From NCBI GenBank assembly GCA_026018925.1, contig JAKSZU010000016.1:80672059-80736058 (forward strand): a stretch of DNA of 64,000 nucleotides. The letters are read 5' to 3'. Numbering within the stretch: position 1 is the first letter of the stretch; each line of letters begins with the position of its first letter. The DNA comes from Tupaia tana (Eukaryota; Chordata; Mammalia; Scandentia; Tupaiidae). The position numbers and the translations under genes are program-made. The notes under the pieces were generated by a model. The model saw only the letters and a list, made by a program, of their open reading frames with translations. It searched no databases and was not told the origin of the DNA. Below are positions 53,160 through 63,735 of the stretch, in pieces.

Positions 53160-54600
53160 ACTGGCAGTCTAGTGGAGAGAAAGTCACTTGTGTAAGGGCC
53201 TTCAACAAGCTGGTGGCACAAGGGCATCAGGGAGCAAGTTGATCTTGGTGGCAAACAGTCTGAAAGCCCATGCATAGCTTTCCATAATATCGTTTTTCAT
53301 GAAGTTTTTGAAGACCCATTCCTACTTGTAGGAGTAAGCTCTCTAAGGAAAACATAACCCAGTTAAGGAGAGAAAGATAAAGGGGCTGCGAGTTAGGCAA
53401 GATGGTGGGAAAGGCCTCGGTGCAGTGAGATGTGAGCAAAGCCTATTTGAAGAAAATGGAGAGAGCCATGTGAATAAGGGTTCTGGGCTGGAGGGGATTG
53501 TTTGGAAAACCACCTACACAAACCCTGAGGCCGGAACATCCTTGAGCTAGTCCAAACACAAGCTGGAGGCCCACAGGGGCTGAAGGAAGCCGGATAGGTG
53601 AAGTCAGAGGGGAGACGGGACCGGGCAGCGGGGCTGCAGGCCATCGTGGGGCCCCGGGCTCCCTTGCTTGGTAAGGTACCAGCTGATGGACCAAAGCAGG
53701 GTGACCAGGGACTTGGACAGACTCCTGGATCTGGGCTCAGACATCCCAGATAACAACACACCTTTCAGAGGGGGGTTCTCATTCTCGGCCCCATCGGCGT
53801 TTGGGGTGCAACGCTGTCAGGGTGGGGCCGCCCTGTGCCCTGTGGGATCCCCTGCCCTCCCAGTAGCCACCACAAGCAGGTCCCAACTGTAACAATCACA
53901 CGTGTGTGTGCACCGTGTCACGGCTCCCTCCAGGGCTCTGCTTGAGAATCACCACTTGAGAACATCAAGACCTTCGGAGCGCGGAATAGGCTCTCCCCGT
54001 GTCTCCACGCCTGGTTGAAGGTTAGCGCTATCTGGGCAGTTTTCTTTCCCAATAGAAATTCCAGGGCAGCACCCAGATCTACAGAACCAGCGTTCCCAGG
54101 GCATAGGGCCCCGAAACCGAAACCGTGCAGATAACAGCTCCCGAGGACCCGTCTGGACAACTCGGCGGGTCCTCCAATCCGTGTCTTTCCCATTGTCCCT
54201 GCGCAGGCGCACCGAGGAGCTGGCGCCACACCCTCATCACTTAGTCACATGCTTCCTTCTGCCAGCCCATTTCTGATACTTCAATGTTGCTTCTTTAGGG
54301 AAAAACTCTGTTGGCAGTTCCCAAAATGAGACCAAAGCTGGGGAGCCGGGCAGCGTGTGAACCCCCACGTAGCCCGGGGCGGGTGGGACCGTTACCAGTG
54401 AGTTCTCAGGGACGCTGCGGATCGCAGATTGCACTCTGACTTCTAAACTCACATCGCTTCCAGAAATGGAAACCCTACTTGTGGGACTCGGAAGGTAGTT
54501 ATAAAAAGCAGGGCCACTGAAAACAAAGCAATGTTAAATTGCAGAGAGAGGCTGTCGCCTGGAGCCTGCGGTCTGCCCCCTCTGGTGCTAAAAGGGAACA
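53160..54600. other. GC-rich unique sequence with a small CpG-rich core
   Basis: 54080-54430 is locally CpG-rich without reaching the density of the 16-18 kb island. No recognised exon. A small noncoding promoter or enhancer is possible. Confidence 0.4.
54200..54211. promoter_or_regulatory. NRF1-like motif
   Basis: TGCGCAGGCGCA agrees with the NRF1 palindrome (YGCGCAYGCGCR), with G for T/C in the middle, in a CpG-rich stretch. NRF1 sites are common at TATA-less promoters. Confidence 0.45.
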
Positions 54601-54620
54601 TTAGCGAGGATTTAAGAGCG

Positions 54621-54623
<3 letters not shown>

Positions 54624-54661
<38 letters not shown>
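54624..54661. repeat. (CA)n microsatellite
   Basis: Uninterrupted CA run. The reverse frame is a CV repeat. Confidence 0.96.
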
Positions 54662-54662
<1 letters not shown>

Positions 54663-54786
54663 GGCTGGCTGGCTCTCTATTTCTCCAGGAGAACACAGGC
54701 AGTCCTATAGCAAAAAAAAGTCTCTCTCTCTCTCTCTATTAAAAAAATTTTTTTTAAAGGAGAGGGAATGAAATGTTCTCATTTTT

Positions 54787-55046
54787 TTAATTAATTAAGT
54801 TTAGGTTTTTGCTATAGGGCACATACACTGACTGGAGGGAGACAAAGAGAGGGAAAGTTAGAAATCACCCCGTAAGGGGGATGGCCTTGCTGCAATGCTG
54901 CAATTCTGTCTCTTCCATTCTCTCAGGATTCTGGGCACGCATGCACATGTGTCCAGTTTGATTTTCAAGCCTCCAGGTCCAGGGCTCGAACTGCAGTCGG
55001 CTGTGTGGGAATCCAACACCTTAACCACCATGCCACCTACTGACCC
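54787..55046 (-). repeat. CYN-like SINE, full form, older
   Basis: GGTTTTTGCTATAGGGCACA, CTCTTCCATTCTCTCAGG, TTTTCAAGCCTCCAGGTCCA, CCATGCCACCTACTGACCCC in reverse. Confidence 0.85.
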
Positions 55047-55694
55047 CATATTTAAAGCCAGGTCTGTGTTCCACCTAAAATGATTACAAATACTTCCAAA
55101 ACCACCTTGCAGACCCTCCGCCTGCTGGGAAACACTGAGCCATCCAGTCCTCCCCGTGAAAGTGCTGAGACGGCACAGACTCCCTGCTCGTTACTGCTCA
55201 GTGGGGAGCTGATGAAAATCGTGAGCAGCTCTGGGTCTCCTGTCTGTCACTCCAGGACCAGAGTGAGGATCTGGGCTTCTGCAGGACCTGAGACACCACG
55301 AGGCTCCCCTCCGCATCGATGCTGTCCGAATTTTCCTCTGATTCTCCCAGAGCGGTCATGCCTGCCTGCCTGTGAGGTCATTACCAGCCTCCTCGCTCTG
55401 CGCGAGGTAGCCTGATCACTGGATTCTGCTGCAAGGGAGAAGTCGATTTGGAGATGGCAGTCACTTAGCCAGGGAGAGGCCCACAGAGGGAGGAGACATT
55501 AAAGCATTTTAACACTTGACCTTCCCGTCCCAAGCTAAATAAACAGAATTGTTTACAACTGCTGAGACTTCGGCTTCCTGTCTTTCAGGGACTAATAGCT
55601 GTTGGAAGAAAGAAGCCAATGTTCCTAGAGGGAGGCATATGGTGGGACGACAGGGACACTTTCCAGGAGCCCCTTGAACTTCCCCAGCACAGTG
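55047..55694. other. Unique sequence, no gene found
   Basis: A 111-aa frame at 55080-55415 has no domain or splice support. Composition is near neutral. Confidence 0.4.
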
Positions 55695-55895
55695 GCCTCT
55701 GCAGGCAAGAGTATGGGCTCTGGAGTCAGGTTGTCTGGGTTCAAATCCCAGGCCCACCACTTGCCATTGTGTGTCTGACATGGGGAGTAGCTTAACCTCC
55801 TGCACCTTAATGTCCTCAACACAACACTTGAAGGAAAGTGAGGATTAAATGGGCTAATACCTGCAAGACGCTGTCACATCGTAAATGCTCTGTTA
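55695..55895 (+). repeat. MIR, near full length, well kept
   Basis: GGGCTCTGGAGTCAGGTTGT, GGGTTCAAATCCCAGGCC, CTTAACCTCCTGCACC, GAGGATTAAATGGGCTAATA, ATCGTAAATGCTCTGTTAAT. The tRNA-like box B is visible. One of the best MIRs in the window. Confidence 0.9.
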
Positions 55896-55977
55896 ATTGG
55901 TTACTTGACAGTCACTGATCCTACACTAGATAAATGTAAATGAACTGCTAACTGTGATTGCCAAGAAAGTGACAGCT

Positions 55978-56279
55978 GGCCTAGGGCTAGTGCCTAGTTA
56001 AGAGATGCCAGATCCCACACGGCCAATGTTGGTTTGAGCCCCAGCTCTGGAGGCTTGAAAAACACTCCAGGCATATGTGCATGCATCCCAAATGCCGATG
56101 GGAAAGAGAAATGAAGAAAGGATTGTGGCATGACCATGCCCCACTGCAGGGATGGGGGTGGGGGGCGGGGGACGGTACTTTCTCCCTCTCTAATTCTCAC
56201 TCTGTCTCTCTGTCCCTCATTAGCAAGCATGTGTGCCTTCTGGTTAAAAAAAAAAGAAAAGAAAAAAAAGAAAAGGAAA
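55978..56279 (+). repeat. CYN-like SINE, older
   Basis: GGCCTAGGGCTAGTGCCTAG head, TTTGAGCCCCAGCTCTGG, TTGAAAAACACTCCAGGC, GAGAAATGAAGAAAGGATTG, AAGCATGTGTGCCTTCTGG and a long A/AAAG tail. Confidence 0.78.
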
Positions 56280-56304
56280 TTGACATTAAAATTTGAGTGT
56301 ACCA

Positions 56305-56459
56305 GGCCAGCAGGTGGCATGATGGTTTAGGGTGCTGCCAGTCATGGTTTGAGTCCCAGACCTGGCAGCTTGCTTTCTCACTTTCCCTCTCTCTTGCTCT
56401 GTCCATCTCTGGTCAAATTAAATTAATAAAGTTAAATAAAATAATTCTTAAAAAAAGTC
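56305..56459 (+). repeat. CYN-like SINE, short form
   Basis: GGCCAGCAGGTGGCATGATG head, GTTTGAGTCCCAGACCTGGC, then GCTTGCTTTCTCACTTTCCC directly, TCAAATTAAATTAATAAAGT. The middle block is absent. TGAGTGTACCA (56294-56304) and TGAGTGTGCCA (56460-56470) flank it with one difference. Confidence 0.92.
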
Positions 56460-56470
56460 TGAGTGTGCCA

Positions 56471-57467
56471 TTCCTTCTCAGAAAGATGCGTTTCACAACA
56501 ATGCAATGATGATGCCGCTCATGTCTGTCTAGTCAGGGGAAAATTTTCCACTGTGGTAATGTGCTGCTGTTTTATTGCTACTGCAAGAATGTGGCTGGGC
56601 CATCCTGGGAGCCCCCCCCCCCTCAGACAGGTAAGGGAGTCTTAATTAGAAGCTTTCACTGACAACTATCTGTGCCCCAAGAGAACACAGCTCTCCCCTG
56701 TAAAACACATTCCCATTTGAGGTAAAACATCCTAGTCCTTCAATAATGAAGAAGTTGGTGAGGAGGCCAAGAATGAGGAACGTTCTTATGAACTGAGGAA
56801 CAAAGAACAGGCCATGGAGAGGGGGGCTGGAACTCTGCAGGGGAGACGCCGGCACCCAGCACCTCAGCCGGGTAAACCAGGTCCACGCCACACTCCGTAG
56901 GGTTGGCATGGGTGCCCAGCACAGCTCATGAGAAGGGCAGTCCCTTCCTGTGGCATTCTTTCCAAAACCCAAACCTTGGGCTAGTCAGGAGAAAAGTATC
57001 AGATGAAAGAAAACACTGAGACCTTGTCACCAGAGACCAGGGAGATGTGACAACAAAGCACAACGTGGCCCCCTGGGGGGACAGGGCAGGCCTTCTGCGG
57101 GAAACTGGTGAGAGTCAGATAAAACGTGGCCAGTTAACAGCGCCGCAGTGTGGCCCCTTCTCTGTGACAAATGCACCTTCCAATGGGGACGAGGAGGACA
57201 GGCAGGGACACTCTAGAACGTGCCCACATTTCTGTACAACTGAAATTATACACAAACCTGAAGACTGCTCTAAAAAATTTGGAGGAAGGAAACAAAATAA
57301 AAACTTGGGAGGGAGGTCCCGTCCATGGCTGCGCGGACGCACAGAAGAGGAGGCAGGCGGACAGAGCAGGAGAACCAGTGTCTGAATCACAGGAAATCTC
57401 AGCCCCCGCAGAGAGTAAAGGAGCAGCCAAGAACCATCTGAGCCTGGGAGCCCATATGTTTATCTTT
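56471..57467. other. Unique sequence
   Basis: No gene recognised. Frames at 56646-56972 (minus) and 57047-57385 (plus) show no family features. Confidence 0.4.
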
Positions 57468-57632
57468 AAAAAAAATTATTTAATTTTATTTATTATTATT
57501 TCATTTGCTATAGGACACGTGTACTCACTGAAGAGAGACAGAGAGAGAGAAAGTGAGAAAGCAAGCCTCCTGGTCTAGAACTCAAACCATGGTCGGCCAT
57601 GTGAGAGTCCAGCACCTTAACCACCAAGGTCC
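57468..57632 (-). repeat. CYN-like SINE, short form
   Basis: TTTGCTATAGGACACGTGTA, GAGAAAGTGAGAAAGCAAGC, CTCCTGGTCTAGAACTCAAA, CCATGTGAGAGTCCAGCACC. The middle block is missing, while the 3' CTATAGCAAA end is kept. Confidence 0.88.
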
Positions 57633-58364
57633 ATTATGGCTCTAAAGTCCTTACATTTCTACTCCATGTTTATTTCAGAAGAACAGGGAGTTGGGCCTAG
57701 GGGAGAGAAGGGGCCATCCTCGCCTTGGTGAATACTCAGACAGGTAGAGACAGAGTGGGATCCCTGCCCCGTTCCCCCCTCTCCTGGCTGGAGGGCCTGC
57801 GAGACCTTCTGCATCTCTGGTTTGGGGCTCTTTTCTAACTTCCCTTGCAGATCAGAATGGGCGGCTGAACCAATTTCCGAATCGGTAGTTGGTTTCTCCT
57901 CTCCGTTGGTGTTCACCTCTTGTGATAAGCTGCAGCCTCGCAGTGGTTCCCAGAAGCTGGAGGCTGTTTCCAGGGCCAAAGGTGAGCTTACAGTCACCTG
58001 GTCGCCATGGAAACCGAAGCATTGTCATGCTCTCTCCAGAGTGACTTGGCAGGGCCCAGAGTAGTGTCTCTCCATTTCACACTACTCCCCACTCCCCACG
58101 CGTTTCCTGCGGGAGCATGACCAGGGAGCACAGGGGTGCCGTGTTTGCCTGATCAGCGAGGGCAGTGAGGGGTCTCTGTGCAGGCACCCGCATGGCAGCT
58201 GGGCCAGTGCACACCCAGGATGCTGCGTGTTCTGAAACAGACTTTCTCCAGAGCCCTGGGGCTTGCAGCGAGGCAGTGAGGATTGCGCAGCTACCATTTT
58301 CCAAAGTCCCCGGAGCTTTCAGAAGATGCAATAGCATCAGCTCGAACTACACAACACCGCTGCA
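57633..58364. other. Unique sequence
   Basis: Nothing recognised. Open frames on both strands lack domains. Confidence 0.4.
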
Positions 58365-58555
58365 AAGCAGCACTGTGTGGTCCGATGGTTCTGAATTCGG
58401 TTTACAAGGAAATCACCTGAAAGACTTGTTACCACGCAGGCTCCTGGGCCCAGACACCTGATTCACTGGGTCTGAGGGGCCCACCAGAGTCTGTGTTTAG
58501 TCATGCCCTCCCCAGGCGATTCTGGTTCAGGTGACTCCAGATTGTACTTGGAAAA
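58365..58555 (+). mobile_element. MER20-like hAT element
   Basis: GGTTTACAAGGAAATCACCTG, AGACTTGTTACCACGCAGGC, TCCTGGGCCCAGACACCTGA, TTCACTGGGTCTGAGGGGCC match the MER20 order. The 5' terminus is blurred. Confidence 0.65.
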
Positions 58556-58771
58556 GCTCAAGCTGGGAAGAAGAGGAGCAGTTGTGCCTCAGCTTGCTGA
58601 GTTCTAGCCCCACAATGCCTTGAGTTTGCTTAATCACCTTCACCAAGACCTCGAGAATCTTAATAAGGGAAGAGGACCACAAGAGAATTTCTTAATGATA
58701 GTCTAAGAACACCAGTCTATCCCACCACCCTTAGAAGAGGAGGGAACTCCAAAGTCAGAAAGTTTGGGAGC

Positions 58772-58932
58772 TGGGGCCTGCAGGTGGTGTGGTAGGTAGG
58801 GGGGCTGGACTCCCACATGGCCAACTATGGTTCAAGTCTTGGACCTGGCAGCTTGCTTTCTCTCTCTCTCTATCCCCCTCTGGTTCAATTTAAAAATAAG
58901 TAAATCAATAAAGTTAAAAAAATAATTATTTA
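58772..58932 (+). repeat. CYN-like SINE, short form, perfect 13-bp duplication
   Basis: GGGGCCTGCAGGTGGTGTGG head, TTCAAGTCTTGGACCTGGCA, GCTTGCTTTCTCTCTCTC and a tail with ATAAGTAAATCAATAAAG. AAAGTTTGGGAGC is identical at 58759-58771 and 58933-58945. Confidence 0.94.
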
Positions 58933-59159
58933 AAAGTTTGGGAGCCACTATTTATTCTGTCCCTCCTGAGGACACACAGAAATTAATACAACATATTAGG
59001 GACCCAGTTCTGCAGAAAAGAGCCGATGCGAATGTTTTCTTCACTCATGTGCCCACAGAACTCGTTTTCTGTTTTGTGTGTATCACGTGTTACTAATCAT
59101 CTCCTGGGATACCTAATTTGGTAAATAGTGGGCTAGAAGATAATAAATGTGAATTATTT

Positions 59160-59290
59160 TGATTGAGTTATTACCATGTGTCAAGCACTTGCCATTTATG
59201 ATCTCACTGGATCATAGAACTGCCCTGCCCAAGGCAGCACAACCAACGAATCGCAGAGCCGGACTCCACCTGCACTTTCTGAAGCTGACC
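59160..59290 (-). repeat. MIR fragment, weak
   Basis: TTACCATGTGTCAAGCACTT, TTTATGATCTCACTGGATCA and GAATCGCAGAGCCGGACTCC parallel antisense MIR. Confidence 0.5.
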
Positions 59291-59559
59291 TTGAATGATG
59301 TGCGAGCTACTCAAACACTGGCAAGAGCGGCGACTGTGACACCAGGACCCCGACTCCAAAACTGATCACAAATAAAGCCACTGGCTGGACGCGCAAACGA
59401 TGACAGACTGGTTTGGGAAGAAGACACTTCGCACAGCAGGGGGAAACAGATTGTAAAGGGGAAAGAATCTGGACCCTGAAATTTCAAGCACCGAGCAACA
59501 CCAAACCCAAACGACAAAACAAAGCCCCAGCTTTCGGAGTTATCAGTGCACGAGGTTTT

Positions 59560-59890
59560 TCCCTTCCCTATCACATTAGCTTTTGAGTAATGCTGCAGCC
59601 GGGCTCCCAGCTCTGTGATGTATTACATTAATGCATTATCAGAACCAGCTGTTGCTCTAATGATAGGGAAGAAGGATGACGAGCCCCGGTGATGTATTGC
59701 CCTGCGTGCCGCGACGGAGGGACAAAGCAGATCCCGTGCAGGATAGTGATGCGGTGAGGAAGCCGAGAGCGATTTATCAGGGGCATCCCAAGCCAGCATC
59801 AGGAAAGAGGAGTCGGCTAGGCTGTTGGAATTTATCAACATAATTATGTGCCATGATTTATTAACTACCAAACAACAAAGGCATCAAAGG
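59560..59890. other. Candidate conserved noncoding element
   Basis: Dense factor-like words: ATGTATTACATTAATGCATT, CCAGCTGTTGCTCTAATGATAG, GAGCGATTTATCAGG, CATAATTATGTGCCATGATTTATTAAC. Not a recognised repeat. It resembles long-range enhancers of developmental genes by composition. Confidence 0.4.
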
Positions 59891-60204
59891 CACTTTTTGT
59901 TGTTGTTTTGGCTTAACTTAATAAAAAAAAGGAGAGACAACTTTTTTGGGTAGTCTTTTACTTCTAAATAATGAAGTTCCTCTACACAAAATAGGACAGA
60001 TGATGAAAGGTGTGGTGGAGGGGGGACGTGAATCACTTTTACGTGGGTATGTTTCTCTCTATAAAAAGGATTAAGCTGCTCATGACACTTGACCCCTTCT
60101 CTCTGCAGGTGCCATTGCATCAGGAACAACGGAAATGGTGGAGATTAAACAAAATGGTGTCCGACGTTACCTGCCACGCCTCAGGTGTTAGAGTGGCCAT
60201 GAGA

Positions 60205-60370
60205 ATTTACCCGATTCCAACCCTTTATACTCAAGATCTCATTTTATCTGCACAAACTCTTCAATGTAGGTACTGCGATCATTTCCATTTTACAAATGAG
60301 GAAACTAGGCCTTAGGGCTGTTAAACTAACTTAACCCAGGGTTTCATAGATTAAAATGCAGGTCAGCACA
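60205..60370 (-). repeat. MIR, reverse
   Basis: AAGATCTCATTTTATCTGCA, TTTCCATTTTACAAATGAGG, AAACTAGGCCTTAGGGCTG follow antisense MIR order. Confidence 0.75.
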
Positions 60371-60379
60371 AGTGCAAAG

Positions 60380-61879
60380 CCCATTCAGTAAGTATTTTCT
60401 GAGCCCAGCAAAATGCAGGGTCCAGGAGATTTAGTCATGATTAGGACCGAATAAGCCCTGTGCGTTGTGCACGTGGAACATCATTTTAGTAGAAGAGACA
60501 GAACCCTGTCCTTGCTCCATGTGAGTGAATGAAGAAACCAACGGGCTTACACTCCAGACTGCAGCCCACTAGTGAAATAAGCCAAAGGAAACCCGGTCTC
60601 AGAAAATAGCACAGTGATGAACAGTCATCAGGGAACAGAGTTATCTGTGATGTAAATCGTACTGCTTTCAGCCATCAAAAATATGGGAGCTTTTTTTTTT
60701 TTCTCCAGAAGGGCAAAAAATATTTATTCAAAATCTTGGAGTGTTTATTTCTTCCACTTCTTTTCTAGCTACTTTGTGGAAGGCATTTTGAGACAAGCAC
60801 AATATTTTTAGTTTCTAAAATTTGTCTTTCTATCTCTCATGGCCAGACCTAGGTGCACGGACTCTTTCTTCTTCTTGTTTTGTTGTTGTTGCTGTTGTTT
60901 GTTTCTGTATTTGTTTTAATCAACACACACATTGTAGAGTCTGTTCACATACTGCACAACACTCCCCTTCTTTCCCAATAGTTGTAAGGATGGGTCAAGT
61001 TCTCTCCATCACTCTTAAATATAGACATTCACATTTGTCAATATCATAAAGTGGGAAACAGTATTTTTAGCCCTGCCTCTTTACAGGGGATGGTCAATTG
61101 ATTCATCAGCCTAGGTCCATCATGGTGAACCTGAAGTGTCTGAGAGCCTATGGGGCAGGCATGCTTCATCCATTCTCATACTTCTGGTAGGTATACGAGA
61201 CCCCATAGGAGTGATGACTCATGCAAAGCTCTGTCTTTGTGCAAGCACTGAGAAAATAATAGTTGCTATTGCACAGACTCCTCCAACATTCACAGCTGAT
61301 CCTGAGGACAACAGGAACCTCCGCTGGTTCTCAGAAATCCAGACAGCCAAGGGTGCATGGTGTCCAGGAGGGTAACAAACAGCTGACAGAACCTTCCAAG
61401 GGAGAAGCTGAAAATAACGTGTAGCTTCCATGGGGAGATCACCAGAGCGTGGTAGGCAAGTCCTGGCCAAGCTGGAGGCTGGTGATGAACAGGACACCTT
61501 CTCACCTCCTGGCCAGCTACCCACCTGTGCCAGCTTGATTCCCTGCAGCCAGTGGTTCCAGATGCCACAGCTCACCCAGCTTTCCTGTCAGTTCCTCTTT
61601 GCTAAGAGGTTAGGTATCAGGGCCTACACCCTTCCACTTCCCAGGAGGATTCTCATTTTAAGAGAGGATTGTAATACTTGATGGAAAGAATGATAGTTTC
61701 TTAGGCACTGAACAGATGATGAGAGAGATTGTGTAACAGAAGAACCCGTCCATCCCTGTTCAGATCACGCATGACTGGTGATCACTTACCTACACTAAGT
61801 GGGGCAATGACTCTGGAATTTATTTTCCGTTTATAGCCTATGGAAATAATATTTATTCTAGAAATCTACTAGGTAACTA
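60380..61879. other. Unique sequence, no gene found
   Basis: 60380-60500 has wording of an unassigned old repeat. Polypyrimidine TTTTTTTTTTTTCTCC at 60690. The frames at 61136-61681 on both strands show no domains. Confidence 0.4.
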
Positions 61880-62370
61880 TATTAGTCAGATTTCACAAGA
61901 AGAACAGAACAAACAGCATGTATACATACTTCTTATTATGAAAAATTAGCTCACAGCATTATGGAAGGGTTCCAGGAGCTACAGGGAGAGTCATAAACTG
62001 GAGACCTGGTACAGCTGACGGTGTAAATTCCAGTCTGAAGGCAGATATGCCTGATACCCAAAAAGAACTAATGCTCAACTTTGAGTCCAGAGACAGGAAA
62101 AAGCTAATGTCCCAGTTCAAAGGCAGTGAGGCAAAGGAATACTCCCTTACTCAGGGGGAGGGTCAGCCTTTTTGCTATAAATAGTCTGCCCTTCAACTGA
62201 TTGGACAAAGCCCACCCATATTACAAGGAGCAATCTGCATTACATAGCCTACAATACAAAAGTAACTCTCATCTAAAAACATCCTAATGGAAACATCCAG
62301 AATTCTATTTGACCAAATAGCTGGGCATCCCAGAGTCCATTCAAGTTGACAAATAAAACTAACCATCAAA
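61880..62370 (-). mobile_element. MLT2-type LTR (ERV-L), reverse
   Basis: The left end TATTAGTCAGATTTCACAAG, then AGGGGGAGGGTCAGCC, CAACTGATTGGACAAAGCCC, AAACATCCAGAATTCTATTT and CAAGTTGACAAATAAAACTAACC match the MLT2 family in reverse complement. LTR only, no viral genes. Confidence 0.65.
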
Positions 62371-62930
62371 GCAACATAATAATAACAAAAATACTAAGTC
62401 CAAAATGTTGTAGAGTGGCCCTTCAGATAATGCATTACACTCTCCAGACAGTGTGTTACACTCTCTGGTGAGTCTAGCCTAAGGTAAGAACCCTCATTTT
62501 ACTGTTAAGGGAACTGGGCTTAAATAGTTTGATTAATTAAGTTATCCAGATATTATATTAGCATCAGTCTAACTTATGATGCAGTTGTAGTTCTTTGCTT
62601 ACCACAAATAATAATTAAATATAATAGTTCTGTATAATAACACATTTAACACTCTATAATCACAGATCATTCAGTCCTGGAGGAAAAACACTGAATCACC
62701 TTTTGTCATCCTTGACTCTCTAGAGATTCAGAGTCACCAAGCCCAGCACTTTCGCTTCTCTACCTTCATGCCTCTTCTGTAGGAATTCCAAGGCTCTCTC
62801 TTCCTGAGGACAACTTCTAGACATGATATCATTTTTGTCCCATGATGAGACCTGCTATTAGGGTTTAAACTGCCTTGACTCAGAATCAGCTCGGAGAGAT
62901 GTCCTCAGGTCTTTTGCTCTGGCTATTATG
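62371..62930. other. AT-rich unique sequence
   Basis: No gene or repeat recognised. A TGCATTACACTCTCC / GTGTTACACTCTCTGG near-repeat occurs at 62430-62470. Confidence 0.4.
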
Positions 62931-63040
62931 AAGTCAATTCTTTGGGGAAAGGGATTTTATGAGCCTGGTTCACTGTTCTCTAGAGCCAGTACAGTGCCTG
63001 GCACACAGTAGGTCCTTAATAAATGTGCTGACTGAACACC
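62930..63040 (+). mobile_element. L2 3' end
   Basis: CAGTACAGTGCCTGGCACAC, AGTAGGTCCTTAATAAATG and TGCTGACTGAACACC are the classic L2 end. Confidence 0.8.
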
Positions 63041-63489
63041 TAGATAAGGCCACATACAAGATAAACACATAAAGTAGAAAAGCACTTAAGTCAGCTCACA
63101 CAAGCAACCTTCTCTGGAATATGTCTACACAGTAAGCCAGGATAGAGATGTCTCCTTGTGGGATGAAATGGTTTAGGAAAACAACATCTGAGTGTAAACC
63201 AGAGATGGGTATGTGAATTGAGATGCACTAATAACACCCTGTGGAATACAGTGATGGTCTTTGCAGATGAAAGTGCAAAATGAACACACGGCAATGTGGA
63301 TACTGACTGAAGGTAAATCTTGCTGTTCAATTAAAATGTGGCAATGTCTTCATAGAAGTCAAGATTTTGCTGGCATTATATATAGTGTGAAATAAAAGAA
63401 CAAAATAAAAAAAGAGAAAGGAGTGAAATACAATGAGTACAGTGTCAGTTTGAGGGTATATAAATTAAGCTGTTAAAAAGAGAAATAGA
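63041..63489. other. Unique sequence
   Basis: No gene or repeat recognised between the L2 end and the last SINE. Confidence 0.4.
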
Positions 63490-63735
63490 GGGACCAGCAG
63501 ATAGCATAATGTTTATGTCACTGGACTCCCACATAGTCGACTGCAGTTTGAGGCCCAGACCCGAAGATTTAAAACTCACACTGTGCGTGTGTGTGTGTGC
63601 CCAAAATCCTGAGAGGAGAATGGAGGAGAAGGGTTTGTGATGTGTCCATCTTCTCTAGGGAGTAATTTCTCACTTTCTCTCTAGTGAGCATGCATGTCCT
63701 ACAGCAAAACTCTCTAAAAAAAGAGAGAGAGAGAA
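63490..63735 (+). repeat. CYN-like SINE, full form
   Basis: GGGACCAGCAGATAGCATAA head, CCCACATAGTCGACTGCAG, GAGGAGAATGGAGGAGAAGG, TAGTGAGCATGCATGTCCTA and an A/GA tail. Mid-age. Confidence 0.9.

Noticed and set aside
60060-60068. TATAAAAAG as a TATA box
   Set aside because: No initiator, CpG content or open frame follows. AT-rich unique DNA yields such words often.
61780-61800. Minus-strand donor-like GTAG|GTAAGTG
   Set aside because: A good 9-mer match but with no partner acceptor, no open frame and no CpG island. Such matches are expected by chance in 64 kb.
2371-63720. tRNA-like heads that might be called tRNA genes
   Set aside because: They are the 5' parts of SINEs. The acceptor and anticodon stems do not pair, and the same sequence recurs about 30 times.
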